Shown: in pieces, positions 8,505 through 17,411 of the stretch | Layout: every line of letters begins with the position of its first letter | Numbering within the stretch: position 1 is the first letter of the stretch | Assembly: GCA_041984235.1 (NCBI GenBank) | Contig: JBHIYN010000006.1 | Span: 186,001-250,000 of the forward strand | Reading direction: 5' to 3' | Origin: JBHIYN01 sp041984235 | GTDB taxonomy: Bacteria > Pseudomonadota > Gammaproteobacteria > Ga0077536 | DNA: 64,000 bases | Position numbers and translations under genes: made by a program | Notes under the pieces: generated by a model | Told to the model about the DNA's origin: nothing | What the model saw: the letters and a program-made list of their open reading frames with translations, nothing else | The model's database searches: none

Positions 8505-8510
8505 AGCAGC

Positions 8511-8942
8511 GTGGCGGCGTTCGAGCTCGACCCGCACCTCGCCCACGACTGCGTCGCGCTCGGGCGCCTGGGGCTGTGCCGGGTCCTGCTGATGAACAAC
8601 CCGGCGGTGCCGTGGTTCATTCTCGTGCCGGAGACCACGGCCACCGAGCTGTGCGACCTGGAGGCCGGCGAGCAGGCGCGCCTGCTGGCGGAAATCAACG
8701 CCGTTTCGCACTTCGTGCGTGACCATTTCACGGTCGACAAGCTCAACGTCGCGAGCATCGGCAACATCGTGCGCCAGCTCCACGTACACGTGGTCGGACG
8801 CCGGGTGGAGGACGACTACTGGCCCGGCGTGGTGTGGGGCGCAGCCAGCGAGCGGCGCTACGGCGCGCGCGCCGTGGCGGACATCGCCGCGGCCGCCGGC
8901 GAGGCCCTGGGCGACGCGTTCCGGGTGGCCGCCGATGGCTGA
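8511..8942 (+). CDS. HIT-family (histidine triad) hydrolase
   Basis: The 143-residue protein carries NPAVPWFILVPE near residue 30 and the histidine-triad stretch QLHVHVVGR, with His91 and His93. In this proteobacterial branch (diadenosine-tetraphosphate hydrolase/HIT-like, often 140-145 residues) the motif is Q-x-H-x-H, where glutamine replaces the first triad histidine. Family enzymes cleave nucleoside-phosphate bonds through a histidine nucleophile. The start is GTG. It lies between the SDR and a 61-residue Cys/His protein whose ATG overlaps its stop codon, so the three genes are likely one transcript. Confidence 0.8.
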   Translation: MAAFELDPHLAHDCVALGRLGLCRVLLMNNPAVPWFILVPETTATELCDLEAGEQARLLAEINAVSHFVRDHFTVDKLNVASIGNIVRQLHVHVVGRRVEDDYWPGVVWGAASERRYGARAVADIAAAAGEALGDAFRVAADG

Positions 8943-9120
8943 CATCATCCCGTTCCGCAAGCCGCCGAAACGGCGCCGGTCCGACGGCAAGACGCTGTGC
9001 AAGAGCGGCTTCCACAAGTGGGCGGTGGACACCAGCAAGCAGTTCGACGTCAAGCAGGGCCGCCTGGTGACCATCCGCCGCTGCGTGCGCTGCGGCTACA
9101 CGCGCACCACCCTCGACTGA
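8935..9120 (+). CDS. 61-residue Cys/His small protein
   Basis: A short gene begins inside the last codons of the HIT gene (ATGGCTGA overlap) and ends at TGA 9120. The product has a basic N terminus (PFRKPPKRRR), then Cys22 and His27 in LCKSGFHKW, and Cys50-x2-Cys53 in CVRCGY. The four ligands could form one zinc site of the treble-clef or zinc-ribbon kind. I recognise no named family, though the arrangement is characteristic of small conserved gammaproteobacterial proteins. The basic tail suggests nucleic-acid contact; this is inference. Confidence 0.7.
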   Translation: MADIIPFRKPPKRRRSDGKTLCKSGFHKWAVDTSKQFDVKQGRLVTIRRCVRCGYTRTTLD

Positions 9121-9188
9121 AGCGCGGCGCCGGCGCGCCTGCTACCATGCGCCGCCGGGCACGCCCGCAGCCCTCCGGAGACCAAGAC

Positions 9189-9806
9189 ATGACCCTACGC
9201 GTAATCGGCGCCGGCGTCGGCCGCACCGGTACGACCTCGCTCAAGCGCGCGCTCGAGACCCTGCTCGGCGGGCCCTGCTACCACATGTTCGAGATCCACA
9301 CCCGGCCCGACGACGTGGCCGTCTGGCACGCCGCCGCGCGCGGCGAGATGCCCGACTGGCGCAGCTTCCTCGACGGCTGGTCGGCGGCAGTCGACTGGCC
9401 CGCCTCGGCGTTCTGGCCCGAGATCGCCGCGGCCTTTCCCGAAGCCGTCATCGTCTTCTCGCAGCGCGACGAGCAGTCCTGGTGGCAGAGCGCCTCGCAA
9501 ACCATCTTTCCGGCGACCCGGCGCGCCGAGGACGGGCCGTGGCGCGACATGATCGAGGCGCTCTTCGCACGGCGTTTCACCACCGCCATCGACGACCGCG
9601 AAGCCGCACTCGAGGCCTACCGCCGGCACAACGCCCGGGTGCGCGCCGAGGCGCCGCCGGCGCGGCTGCTCGAATGGCACCCGGACGACGGCTGGGCGCC
9701 GCTGTGCACCGCGCTCGGCGTCGCGGTACCGGACAGTGCATTCCCGCACACCAACACCACGGCCGAGTTCCAGGCGCGCTTCGGCGACGACGCCGACGCC
9801 CGCTAG
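9189..9806 (+). CDS. sulfotransferase-family protein
   Basis: The 205-residue protein starts with a P-loop-like PAPS-binding segment, GAGVGRTGTTSLKRALE (residues 7-23), as in the bacterial Sulfotransfer_4 group. AVIVFSQRDEQSWWQS follows, where these enzymes have the 3'-phosphate-binding arginine and serine. The family usually transfers sulfate from PAPS to an acceptor alcohol, but many bacterial homologues are uncharacterised, and PAPS use is assumed rather than shown. The start is the first ATG in a 68-base spacer after the small Cys/His gene. Confidence 0.75.
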   Translation: MTLRVIGAGVGRTGTTSLKRALETLLGGPCYHMFEIHTRPDDVAVWHAAARGEMPDWRSFLDGWSAAVDWPASAFWPEIAAAFPEAVIVFSQRDEQSWWQSASQTIFPATRRAEDGPWRDMIEALFARRFTTAIDDREAALEAYRRHNARVRAEAPPARLLEWHPDDGWAPLCTALGVAVPDSAFPHTNTTAEFQARFGDDADAR

Positions 9807-9854
9807 TGCTACGCCTGCCGACTTCGGGGCGTCGTCCGCCGCGCCGCCGCCAGC

Positions 9855-12698
9855 ATGTCTGAGCCGCGCCCCGGCCAGCGCTGGATCAGCGACACCGAGC
9901 CGGAGCTCGGCCTCGGCATCGTCTACGAAGTCGCCGACCGGCGCGTCGTCATGACCTTCCCCGCCGGCGAGGAACGGCGCACCTACGCACTCGACAACGC
10001 ACCCCTGACCCGCGTGCGCTACCGCGTCGCCGACCGTATCCGCGCCGAGGACGGCAGCGAGCTGATCGTCGGCGAGCAGGTCGAGGTCGAAGGCTGCATC
10101 GTCTACCGCGGTATGAACGCACACGGCGAAGCGGTCGAGCTGCACGAGATCGATCTCGACAGTTTCGTGCAGTTCAACCGCCCGCTCGACCGCCTGTTCA
10201 CCGGCAAGGTCGACCGCACGCAGGCGTTCGCCCTGCGCGCGGCCACGCTGGCGCACCAGCATCGCCATCGCGCCTCGCCGGCGTTCGGCCTGCTGGGGCC
10301 GCGCGTGCAGCTCCTGGGACACCAGTTCTACATCGCCGACACGGTCTCGGCGCGCCATGCACCGCGCGTGCTGCTGGCCGACGAAGTCGGCCTCGGCAAG
10401 ACCATAGAAGCCGGCCTGGTGCTGCATCGCCTGCTGCTCACGGGCCGCGCGCAGCGCGCGCTGGTGCTGCTGCCGGACAATCTCCTGCACCAGTGGCTGG
10501 TCGAGATGCTGCGCCGCTTCAACCTGCGTTTTTCGATCATCGACGCCGGCATCGCCGACGAGCTGGAGGAGTCCGGCGACGACAACCCGTTCGAGACCGC
10601 GCAACTGGTGCTCGCCCCGCTGGCCCTGCTCGCCGGTGACGCCCGGCGCCGCGCGCAGGCGGTCGCGGCCGGCTGGGACGTGCTGATCGTCGACGAGGCG
10701 CATCACCTGGCCTGGTCGCCGGACGCGCCCAGCGCCGGCTACGCCGCGGTCGCGGCGCTGGCCGCGGTGGTACCGGACCTGCTGCTGCTGACGGCGACGC
10801 CCGAGCAGCTCGGGGTCAGCGGCCACTTCGCACGCCTCGCCCTGCTCGACCCGCACCGCTACGACGATCTCGAGGGCTTCATCGCCGAAGAGCAACGCTA
10901 CGCCGCGGTCAGCGGGCTGGTCGCCGCGATCGGCGACGGCACGGGCGACGCTGACGAGGCCCTGCCCGCGGAGCTGCTGGCCGAGGCCGCCGCGTACCTC
11001 GGCCACGAACGGGTCGAGGAGCTGGCCGCGAGCGGCGGCGCACTGCGCGAGCGGCTGGTGCGCGAGCTGCTCGATCATCACGGCACCGGCCGCGTGCTGT
11101 TTCGCAACTGCCGCGATCACATCGAGGGCTTCCCCGAGCGCCGTCTCAACCGCCACCCGCTGAGCGCACCCGAAAGCTGGCGCCAGCACCTCGCCAGCCT
11201 CGCGCCGGCCGCGCAGCTGACCCCGGAGTGCGGCTACGGTGAGGCCTGGCTGGCGCTCGACCCGCGCGCCGAGTGGCTCGCGACCTGGCTCAGGGCCAAC
11301 CGCGCCGACAAGACCCTGGTGATCTGCGCCAACGCCGGCACCGCGCAGGAGCTCGAGGCGTGGCTGCGCGCACGCCGCGGCGTGCGCACGGCGGTCTTCC
11401 ACGAGGACATGGACCTGGTCCAGCGCGATCGCGCGGCGGCCTACTTCGCCGACCCGGAAGAGGATGCCCAGGCGCTGGTGTGTTCGGAGATCGGCAGCGA
11501 GGGGCGCAACTTCCAGTTCGCGCGCCACCTGGTGCTGTTCGACCTGCCGCTCAACCCGGACCTGCTCGAGCAGCGCATCGGACGGCTAGACCGCATCGGC
11601 CAGCAGCATGCGGTCGAGATCCACGTGCCCTGTTTCGAACAGGGCGCGAGCGAGGTGCTGCTGGACTGGTTGCACGAGGGCATCAACGCCTGCGAGCGCA
11701 TCTGTCCGGCCGGCCCGGCGCTGTTCGCGGAGTTCGGCGACGCGCTGCTCGCGTGCATGGGCGACCCGGCCGACGCGCCGGCACGCTCCGCCCTGCTCGA
11801 ACGCACGCGCCGGCGCGCCGCCGAGCTGCGCGAGCTCATGCAGCGCGGGCGTGACCGGCTGCTCGAGCTCAACTCCTTCGATCGCGAGCACGCCGCACGC
11901 GTGCTGGCCACGATCGAAGACGCCGCGCGGGTCGATACGCTGCGTGCCTACATGGACCAGGTGTTCGACGCCTTCGGGGTCGAACACGAGGACAGCGGCC
12001 GCCACGACCTGGTGCTGCAGCCCGGCGATCACATGCGCTGCGAAGCGTTCCCCGGCCTGCCCGAGGGCGGACTGACGGTCACCTTCGACCGTGACGTCGC
12101 CCTGACCCGCGACGAGGTGCATTTCCTCACCTGGGAGCACCCCATGGTCAGCGGCGCGATGGACATGGTCCTCGGCAGCGAGCTCGGCAACGCCTGCTTC
12201 GGCATCGTCAAGGGTGCCGGCCTGGCACCCGGCGCGGTGCTGGTCGAGTGCCTGTTCGTGATCGTGTGCCCGGCACCGCGCGGGCTCAGCGTGGAGCGTT
12301 TCCTGCCGCAGGCGATCCTGCGCTTGCTGGTCGATGCCGCCGGCGAGGACGTCGCCGCGCGCTACTCCGCCGAGGCGCTGGACGCGGCCCTGCGACCGGT
12401 GCCGGCGATGACGGCAAAGAAGGTCCTGGCGCGCCTGCACGACACCATCGAGCAGCTCGCCGAGCACGCCACCCACCTCGCCGAGACGCGCCAGGAGCAG
12501 CTCGTCGGCGCGGCGGTGGCCGCCATGGAGAGCGAGATGGACACCGAGATCGCGCGCCTGCGCCAGCTCGCGAGGGTCAATCCCAACGTGCACGAGGACG
12601 AGGTCGAGGCACTCGCGCAGACCCGCGCCGGCTATGCGCGCTACCTCGCCGGGGCACAGCTCAAGCTCGACGCGGTACGGGTGGTGATCGCGACCTGA
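9855..12698 (+). CDS. rapA: RNA polymerase-associated Swi2/Snf2 ATPase RapA
   Basis: The 947-residue product matches RapA (HepA) in length and order. An N-terminal Tudor-like region (PGQRWISDTEPELGLGIVYE) is followed by the Swi2/Snf2 ATPase. Motif I ADEVGLGKTIEAG lies near residue 175, DEAH near 278, and motif III is LLLTATPEQLG. Motifs V-VI lie near 550-575 (CSEIGSEGRNFQF and EQRIGRLDRIGQ). A C-terminal RapA-specific region with charged helices completes it. RapA binds RNA polymerase and recycles stalled or post-termination complexes. The gene stands alone in a 48-base spacer after the sulfotransferase gene. RapA is largely gammaproteobacterial, which informs the taxonomic suggestion. Confidence 0.95.
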   Translation: MSEPRPGQRWISDTEPELGLGIVYEVADRRVVMTFPAGEERRTYALDNAPLTRVRYRVADRIRAEDGSELIVGEQVEVEGCIVYRGMNAHGEAVELHEIDLDSFVQFNRPLDRLFTGKVDRTQAFALRAATLAHQHRHRASPAFGLLGPRVQLLGHQFYIADTVSARHAPRVLLADEVGLGKTIEAGLVLHRLLLTGRAQRALVLLPDNLLHQWLVEMLRRFNLRFSIIDAGIADELEESGDDNPFETAQLVLAPLALLAGDARRRAQAVAAGWDVLIVDEAHHLAWSPDAPSAGYAAVAALAAVVPDLLLLTATPEQLGVSGHFARLALLDPHRYDDLEGFIAEEQRYAAVSGLVAAIGDGTGDADEALPAELLAEAAAYLGHERVEELAASGGALRERLVRELLDHHGTGRVLFRNCRDHIEGFPERRLNRHPLSAPESWRQHLASLAPAAQLTPECGYGEAWLALDPRAEWLATWLRANRADKTLVICANAGTAQELEAWLRARRGVRTAVFHEDMDLVQRDRAAAYFADPEEDAQALVCSEIGSEGRNFQFARHLVLFDLPLNPDLLEQRIGRLDRIGQQHAVEIHVPCFEQGASEVLLDWLHEGINACERICPAGPALFAEFGDALLACMGDPADAPARSALLERTRRRAAELRELMQRGRDRLLELNSFDREHAARVLATIEDAARVDTLRAYMDQVFDAFGVEHEDSGRHDLVLQPGDHMRCEAFPGLPEGGLTVTFDRDVALTRDEVHFLTWEHPMVSGAMDMVLGSELGNACFGIVKGAGLAPGAVLVECLFVIVCPAPRGLSVERFLPQAILRLLVDAAGEDVAARYSAEALDAALRPVPAMTAKKVLARLHDTIEQLAEHATHLAETRQEQLVGAAVAAMESEMDTEIARLRQLARVNPNVHEDEVEALAQTRAGYARYLAGAQLKLDAVRVVIAT

Positions 12699-12892
12699 GG
12701 CGCGCGCCCGCAGCGGTCGCGCTTGATCCCCGCCCCCGGATTATGGACAGTTCCGCCTGCGCCACCGTCCGCCGTCACCCCCCCTGCCCAGTCTCCGCTG
12801 CATGCCCTCCTGCCGCCCGGCCATGATCGCCACCCTGTCCCGCCCGTCGCCGGCGCGCGCGCCGCGGCGGGGCGCGCCCCGGACCTGAGCCG

Positions 12893-14275
12893 GTGCCAGT
12901 CGCGAGCCTGCACGAGTTCATCGCCGCGACCGGGGTCGAGGTCCTGTCGGTGGTCGGGTCCGATCTGCACGGCATCGCGCGCGGCAAGCAACTGCGCGTG
13001 GACCGGCTGCCGCCGGAGCCCGGCGCGCCGATGCGCATTTCCAGCCTGATGACCGTGCTCGATGCCGGCAACCTGCCGGGCGCGCCGCCGGCCGGCGCCG
13101 ACCCCGACTGGCCCGACTGGCGCAACGGCTTCGCCGATTGCGTGGCGCGCGTCGACCCCGCTACCGCCCGCCTGGTGCCATGGCAGCCCGGCACCGGCCT
13201 GGTGCTGTGCGATTTCGAACGTGCCGCCGACGGCGCACCGCTGTCCTGGCTGCCGCGCGCGACGCTCAGGCGGCTGCTCGGCCGGGTCCGCGAGCTCGGT
13301 TTCGAGACCCGGGCCGCGCACGAGTTCGAGCTGCTGTTGTTTGACGAGACCGCGCGCAGTGCGCGCGAGCAGGGCTGGCGCGGGCTGCAGCCGCTGTGGC
13401 CGGCACCCAGTGCCTACGTGCTGACCACGCTCGGCCATCACCAGGCCGTCGTACGCGGGCTCTGTGACCAGCTCGACACCTTCGGCCTCGCGGTCAGCGC
13501 CTGGAACGCGGAGGCCGTCGCAGGCCAGCTCGAGATCAACCTCGCGCCCGCCGACGCCCTGACCGCGGCCGACCGCGGGTTCCTGCTCAGGCACGCAGCG
13601 AAGGAGCTTGCGGCCACCCTGGGGTGCCAGGCCAGCTTCATGCCGTGCTACGACGCGCACAGCCTCGGTAACGGTTCGCACCTGCACCTGTCGCTGTGGC
13701 AAGACGATCGCAACGCCTTCCACGACCCGGCTGCCGACGACGGGCGCTCGGCACTCATGCGCCACTTCGCCGCCGGCATTGCCGCGACCCTGCCCGAGTT
13801 CACCGTGATGTACGCGCCGACGGTCAACGCCTACCGGCGCTACGTGCCCTACCACCTGAGCGGCATGGTCGCCGCCTGGGGTGGCGACAACCGCACCGTC
13901 GCGGTACGCACGCTGGCCGGGGACGGTGCGTTCGCACGCATCGAGCAGCGCAGCGGTGGCGGCGACGCCAACCCCTACCTGCTGACCGCCGCCGCGCTCG
14001 CCGCCGGCCTGCACGGCATCGAGCAGGGCCTGGTGCTGCCGCCCTGTGACGGCGATGCCTACGCCGATCCGAACCTGCCGCGGGTGCCGGCGGATCTTGC
14101 TACGGCCATTGCCCTGTTCGAGCGCAGCGCGGTCGCGCGGCATTACCTGGGCGATGCGTTCGTGCAGCATTACGCGCACAGCCGGCGTCTCGAGCTGGAG
14201 GCCTTCAATGCCGCTCACGGCGACGCCGGCACCACCACCGGCGTCACCGACTGGGAGCTGCAGCGCTACTTCTGA
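12893..14275 (+). CDS. glutamine-synthetase-family ligase (gamma-glutamylpolyamine-synthetase-like)
   Basis: The 460-residue protein has the GS catalytic domain: the glutamate pair in AHEFELLLFD, EAVAGQLEINLAPA, the histidine loop NGSHLHLSLW and the C-terminal RIEQRSGGGDANPYLLTAA. Length and the N-terminal SDLHGIARGK segment put it with the PuuA/GlnA-III-like group that ligates glutamate to amines rather than ammonia. No adenylylation tyrosine loop is evident. The substrate (putrescine, another polyamine or an aromatic amine) cannot be read from sequence. It starts with GTG and a weak ribosome site after a 194-base spacer from rapA, in which I see no other gene. Confidence 0.82.
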   Translation: MPVASLHEFIAATGVEVLSVVGSDLHGIARGKQLRVDRLPPEPGAPMRISSLMTVLDAGNLPGAPPAGADPDWPDWRNGFADCVARVDPATARLVPWQPGTGLVLCDFERAADGAPLSWLPRATLRRLLGRVRELGFETRAAHEFELLLFDETARSAREQGWRGLQPLWPAPSAYVLTTLGHHQAVVRGLCDQLDTFGLAVSAWNAEAVAGQLEINLAPADALTAADRGFLLRHAAKELAATLGCQASFMPCYDAHSLGNGSHLHLSLWQDDRNAFHDPAADDGRSALMRHFAAGIAATLPEFTVMYAPTVNAYRRYVPYHLSGMVAAWGGDNRTVAVRTLAGDGAFARIEQRSGGGDANPYLLTAAALAAGLHGIEQGLVLPPCDGDAYADPNLPRVPADLATAIALFERSAVARHYLGDAFVQHYAHSRRLELEAFNAAHGDAGTTTGVTDWELQRYF

Positions 14276-14294
14276 GCTGCCCTGGGGAGGGGAT

Positions 14295-14759
14295 TCAGGG
14301 CTGCAGGGCGAGGGGCAGACCCCAGATACCGAGGCCATGGCGGCGCGCCACGGCCTCGCCGACGCGGTAGTCGGGCGGCGCATCGGCACCGGCCACCGCC
14401 CAGCCGCGGTTGAGCAGCCACGCGGCGAGGTCGATGCCCGCGTCGAAGTGGCCGTAGTTGGCGTGACAGCGCGCAACGATGCGCCCGTCGTCGAGCCGGC
14501 CCCTGCGCTCGCAGCGCACGAAGCCATCGATGACCTGCTCCAGCATGAGCGCCGCCTGCGAGGTACAGCGCGGTGGCCTTTGCCACTGCGAGCAGGCGTC
14601 CCGCGTCGGCGGAACGTGCACGCCCCACAACACGATACGCTGGCCGCGCAGGCGCAGCGTGGCGTCATCCTCGACCCGCGCCAGGCCGCGCAGCTCGGCG
14701 CTGGCCGGCGCCGCGGCAAGCAACGCCGCGAGCAGGATCAGGGCGGTGGGTAACGGCAT
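14295..14759 (-). CDS. secreted SNase-like OB-fold protein
   Basis: The 154-residue product has a signal peptide (MPLPTALILLAALLAAAPASA) with cleavage after AxA. It then has a staphylococcal-nuclease-like OB-fold (LRGLARVEDDATLRLRGQRIVLWGVHVP). Four cysteines in DACSQWQRPPRCTSQ, FVRCERRG and VARCHANYG could form two disulfides. The classical catalytic Arg-Glu-Arg set is not evident, so the enzyme may be a structural relative without nuclease activity. ATG 14759 is favoured over upstream starts because it opens the signal peptide. It converges on the GS-like gene with a 19-base gap and follows the ThDP enzyme on the same strand. Confidence 0.65.
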   Translation of the reverse strand: MPLPTALILLAALLAAAPASAELRGLARVEDDATLRLRGQRIVLWGVHVPPTRDACSQWQRPPRCTSQAALMLEQVIDGFVRCERRGRLDDGRIVARCHANYGHFDAGIDLAAWLLNRGWAVAGADAPPDYRVGEAVARRHGLGIWGLPLALQP

Positions 14760-14846
14760 CAGCGCTTTCCGGTCGGAGATTACTGGGACCACATGCACGG
14801 CGCCGCGTTCACCCGCCGAGCAAGCCGCTGCCGATCCCGGCGACAC

Positions 14847-16511
14847 TCACTCCTTGCCGGCGACGACGACGTCGACCAGCCGCGGCCCGCGCGCCGCGCA
14901 CGCGCTACCGAGCGCCGAGCGCAGCTCCGCCAGCGTCTCCACGCGCTCAGCCGGCACGCCCATGCCCTCGGCCATGGCCACGAAACCGAGTTCGGGCCGG
15001 GTCAGGTCCATGTTCGGGTAGGGGCGGTCGGTACGCGCCGCGAAACGCTGGCGGAAGGCGTCGAGGTTGTGCTTGAGCACGCGGTACTCGCGGTTGGAGA
15101 GGATCACGAACAGGATGTCGAGATCGTGGTGCGCCGCCGTCCACAGCGCCTGGATGCTGTACATCGCCGAGCCGTCACCGGTCAGCGCGACCACCTTGCG
15201 TTCCGGATGCGCGACGGCCACGCCCAGCGCACCGGCCACGCCCTGCCCGATGCCGCCGCCGCGCTCGGCGTGGTAGCTGCCGGCGACGGCGAGATCGAAG
15301 GCATTGGTCAGGTCCGCCGAGGCGGTAATCGACTCGTCGACCAGGATGGCGTCGTCCGGCATCGCCCGTCCGAGCGCGTCCAGCACCACGGCCGGTGCCA
15401 GCGGCACGCTCTCGGCGAGCCGCGCGACCTGGCTGGAAAAGGCGCCGAGCTCGGCCTCGCGCCGCGCGGCAAGATCGGCGCGGCGTGATTCGGCGGCCGC
15501 GGCCTGCGCCTCGCCGCGCACCGCCGGCAGGGCGCCGTCCAGCGCCGCGAGCGCGCCCGGCAGGTGGCCGACCAGGCCAAGGTCGAGGCGGAAGTTGTAG
15601 GCCAGGCGCGAGGGTGCGGTCTCGATCTGGGCGACCAGCGTGCCCTCGGCGAGAGAGTCGCCGGCATCGAACCACACCTCTTCGAAGAACGGTCCGCCCA
15701 GCAGCAGCACCACGTCGTGCGGGGCGAGCAGCTCGCGGATCTGCGCGGCCTCGAAAGGCACCCGGCCGCGGAAGCACGGGTGGCGGTAAGGGAACGACAG
15801 CTGCGAGCGCAGGAACTCGACGTAGACCGATGCGCCGCAGCGCTCTGCCACGCGTGCCAGCGCGTCGTTGGCGCCCTGCACGGCGACGTCGTCACCGGCG
15901 ACGATGGCCGGGTTGTCGGCCGCGGCCAGCATCTGCGCGAGGCTCTCGATGCCCGCGGCATCGGCGCCGGCATGCGGGTAGAGCACGCCCGAGGTCTGCG
16001 CTGCCTGCGTCGTGTCCTGTTCCATGACGTTGATCGGCAGCGCGACGAACACCGGCCCGGCCGGCGGCTCGACGGCAAGCTTGAAGGCGCGGCGCATGAT
16101 GGTCGCGAACTCGTCGGCGTGCTGCACCTCCACCGCCCACTTCGCCACCGGCGCTGCCATCGCCACCAGGTCGTGACGCAGGATGGGATCGCGCAGGCGC
16201 ATGCGGGTGTCCTGCTGACCGGCGGTCACCACCACCGGTGCGCAGGCCTTGAGCGCGCCGTACATCATGCCGATGGCGTTGCCGAGACCGGGCGCGACGT
16301 GCAGGTTGGCGACCGCCGGGCGGCCCGTGGCCTGCCCGTAGAAGCCGGCGGCACACACCGCCACGCCTTCGTGCAGGTGCACGATGTAGTCGATGCCGGG
16401 GTAGTCGACGAGACTGTCCAGCAAGGGGTTCTCGGTGGTGCCCGGGTTGCCGAAGATGGCGCTGACCCCGTGAGCCACGAGGCTGTCCATGAACACCTGG
16501 CGTCCGCGCAT
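14847..16511 (-). CDS. thiamine-diphosphate-dependent decarboxylase (benzoylformate-decarboxylase-like)
   Basis: The 554-residue protein has the three-domain ThDP fold. The PYR domain carries FGNPGTTENPLLDSL and the activating glutamate in HLHEGVAVCAAGF, followed by NLHVAPGLGNAIGMM. A central domain has GDDVAVQGANDALARV. The PP domain has the GDGSAMYSIQALW...N cofactor motif. The conserved histidine in the NLH segment is a benzoylformate decarboxylase feature, but the active-site serine position has threonine (GNPGTTE), as in many acetolactate-synthase-like homologues. The reaction is therefore a 2-oxo acid decarboxylation or carboligation with an unknown substrate. An AAGGGGAG site precedes ATG 16511. 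Confidence 0.82.
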   Translation of the reverse strand: MRGRQVFMDSLVAHGVSAIFGNPGTTENPLLDSLVDYPGIDYIVHLHEGVAVCAAGFYGQATGRPAVANLHVAPGLGNAIGMMYGALKACAPVVVTAGQQDTRMRLRDPILRHDLVAMAAPVAKWAVEVQHADEFATIMRRAFKLAVEPPAGPVFVALPINVMEQDTTQAAQTSGVLYPHAGADAAGIESLAQMLAAADNPAIVAGDDVAVQGANDALARVAERCGASVYVEFLRSQLSFPYRHPCFRGRVPFEAAQIRELLAPHDVVLLLGGPFFEEVWFDAGDSLAEGTLVAQIETAPSRLAYNFRLDLGLVGHLPGALAALDGALPAVRGEAQAAAAESRRADLAARREAELGAFSSQVARLAESVPLAPAVVLDALGRAMPDDAILVDESITASADLTNAFDLAVAGSYHAERGGGIGQGVAGALGVAVAHPERKVVALTGDGSAMYSIQALWTAAHHDLDILFVILSNREYRVLKHNLDAFRQRFAARTDRPYPNMDLTRPELGFVAMAEGMGVPAERVETLAELRSALGSACAARGPRLVDVVVAGKE

Positions 16512-16546
16512 GCCGCTCCCCTTACGATGGCCTGTGACGAGCGTCG

Positions 16547-16552
16547 ATGATA
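16547..16552 (-). promoter_or_regulatory. possible -10 element of the ThDP decarboxylase gene
   Basis: On the minus strand TATCAT lies 35 bases before ATG 16511. The surrounding TTATCATCG is the same as before the LLM gene at 3434 and the PaaI-like gene. Confidence 0.35.
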
Positions 16553-16595
16553 ACAATGCCGTCCGCGCGGCAGGACATCAGTCGTGCACGCCGCG

Positions 16596-17411
16596 CTACA
16601 GCCGGCTGCGCAACGCGACCAGGCGCTCGACGATGCGCTCGAAGGCGGCAAAATCGGCATAGCGCGAGGCCTGGATGAAGTGCGTCGCGCCAAGCTCGGC
16701 GCAGCCCGCGAGTTGCTCCGCGGCCTGCCCGGGATCCGCGGGCAGGCCGCCGATGAGCACGATCTCCGGACAGGGCCGGCCCGCCTCCGCGGCCAGCTCG
16801 CGCAACCGTGCGACGCGCCCCGCCAGGCGCGCCGGGTCGATGCCCATCGGCAGCCAGCCGTCGCCGGCGCGCACCGCGCGCGCGAGCGCCGCCTCGCTCA
16901 TGCCACCGACGTAGATCGGCGGGCGCGCCGGGCGCGGCCGGAACAGCATCGGCTGACCGTTACAGGTGACGACGTCCTGCGGCGCGTCGAAGCAGGCGCG
17001 GATCAGGTCCAGGGTGTCGTCGGTGAGGCGACCCCGCAGCGCCGGGTCGACGCCCAGCGCGCGAAACTCCGGCACCATCCAGCCCGCGCCCACGCCGAGG
17101 TGCAAGCGGCCGTCGCACAGTGCCTGCAGCGTCGCCACCCACTTCGCGGTCGGCAACGCGGCGCGGTAGGGCAGGACCAGCACGGCGAGACCGAGCTCGA
17201 TGCGCGTGGTCTGCGCCGCCAGCCATGGCAGCGTCGCCAGCGGGTCGAACCAGATCCCGTCCGATCCCTCGGCGTCGTCCGGCGGCACCGCGACGTGATC
17301 GACCAGCCACAGGTGCGCCAGCCCAGCGTCCTCGGCCAGCCGCGCCGAGCGTGCGAGCGTGTCGCGGCTGGCCGCGCTGCCCATGTTGCGAACGGTCGTG
17401 CCAATCTTCAT
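16596..17411 (-). CDS. luciferase-like (LLM class) oxidoreductase coupled to putA
   Basis: The 271-residue TIM-barrel protein has the LLM features LWLVDHVAVP, GLAVLVLPYRAALPTAK, LGVGAGWMVPEFRALG and PPIYVGGMSE, characteristic of the F420-dependent-type TIGR03619-like group. It probably oxidises or reduces a small molecule using F420 or FMN. Its ATG overlaps the putA stop codon by four bases (ATGA), so translation is likely coupled and the two genes form one transcript. A functional tie to proline catabolism is not known to me for this family. The protein has no signal peptide. Confidence 0.82.
   Translation of the reverse strand: MKIGTTVRNMGSAASRDTLARSARLAEDAGLAHLWLVDHVAVPPDDAEGSDGIWFDPLATLPWLAAQTTRIELGLAVLVLPYRAALPTAKWVATLQALCDGRLHLGVGAGWMVPEFRALGVDPALRGRLTDDTLDLIRACFDAPQDVVTCNGQPMLFRPRPARPPIYVGGMSEAALARAVRAGDGWLPMGIDPARLAGRVARLRELAAEAGRPCPEIVLIGGLPADPGQAAEQLAGCAELGATHFIQASRYADFAAFERIVERLVALRSRL

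Noticed and set aside
9195..11528. Long minus-strand open frame opposite the sulfotransferase and rapA genes
   Set aside because: RapA and the sulfotransferase have clear motifs. The antisense protein is compositionally biased and unmatched.
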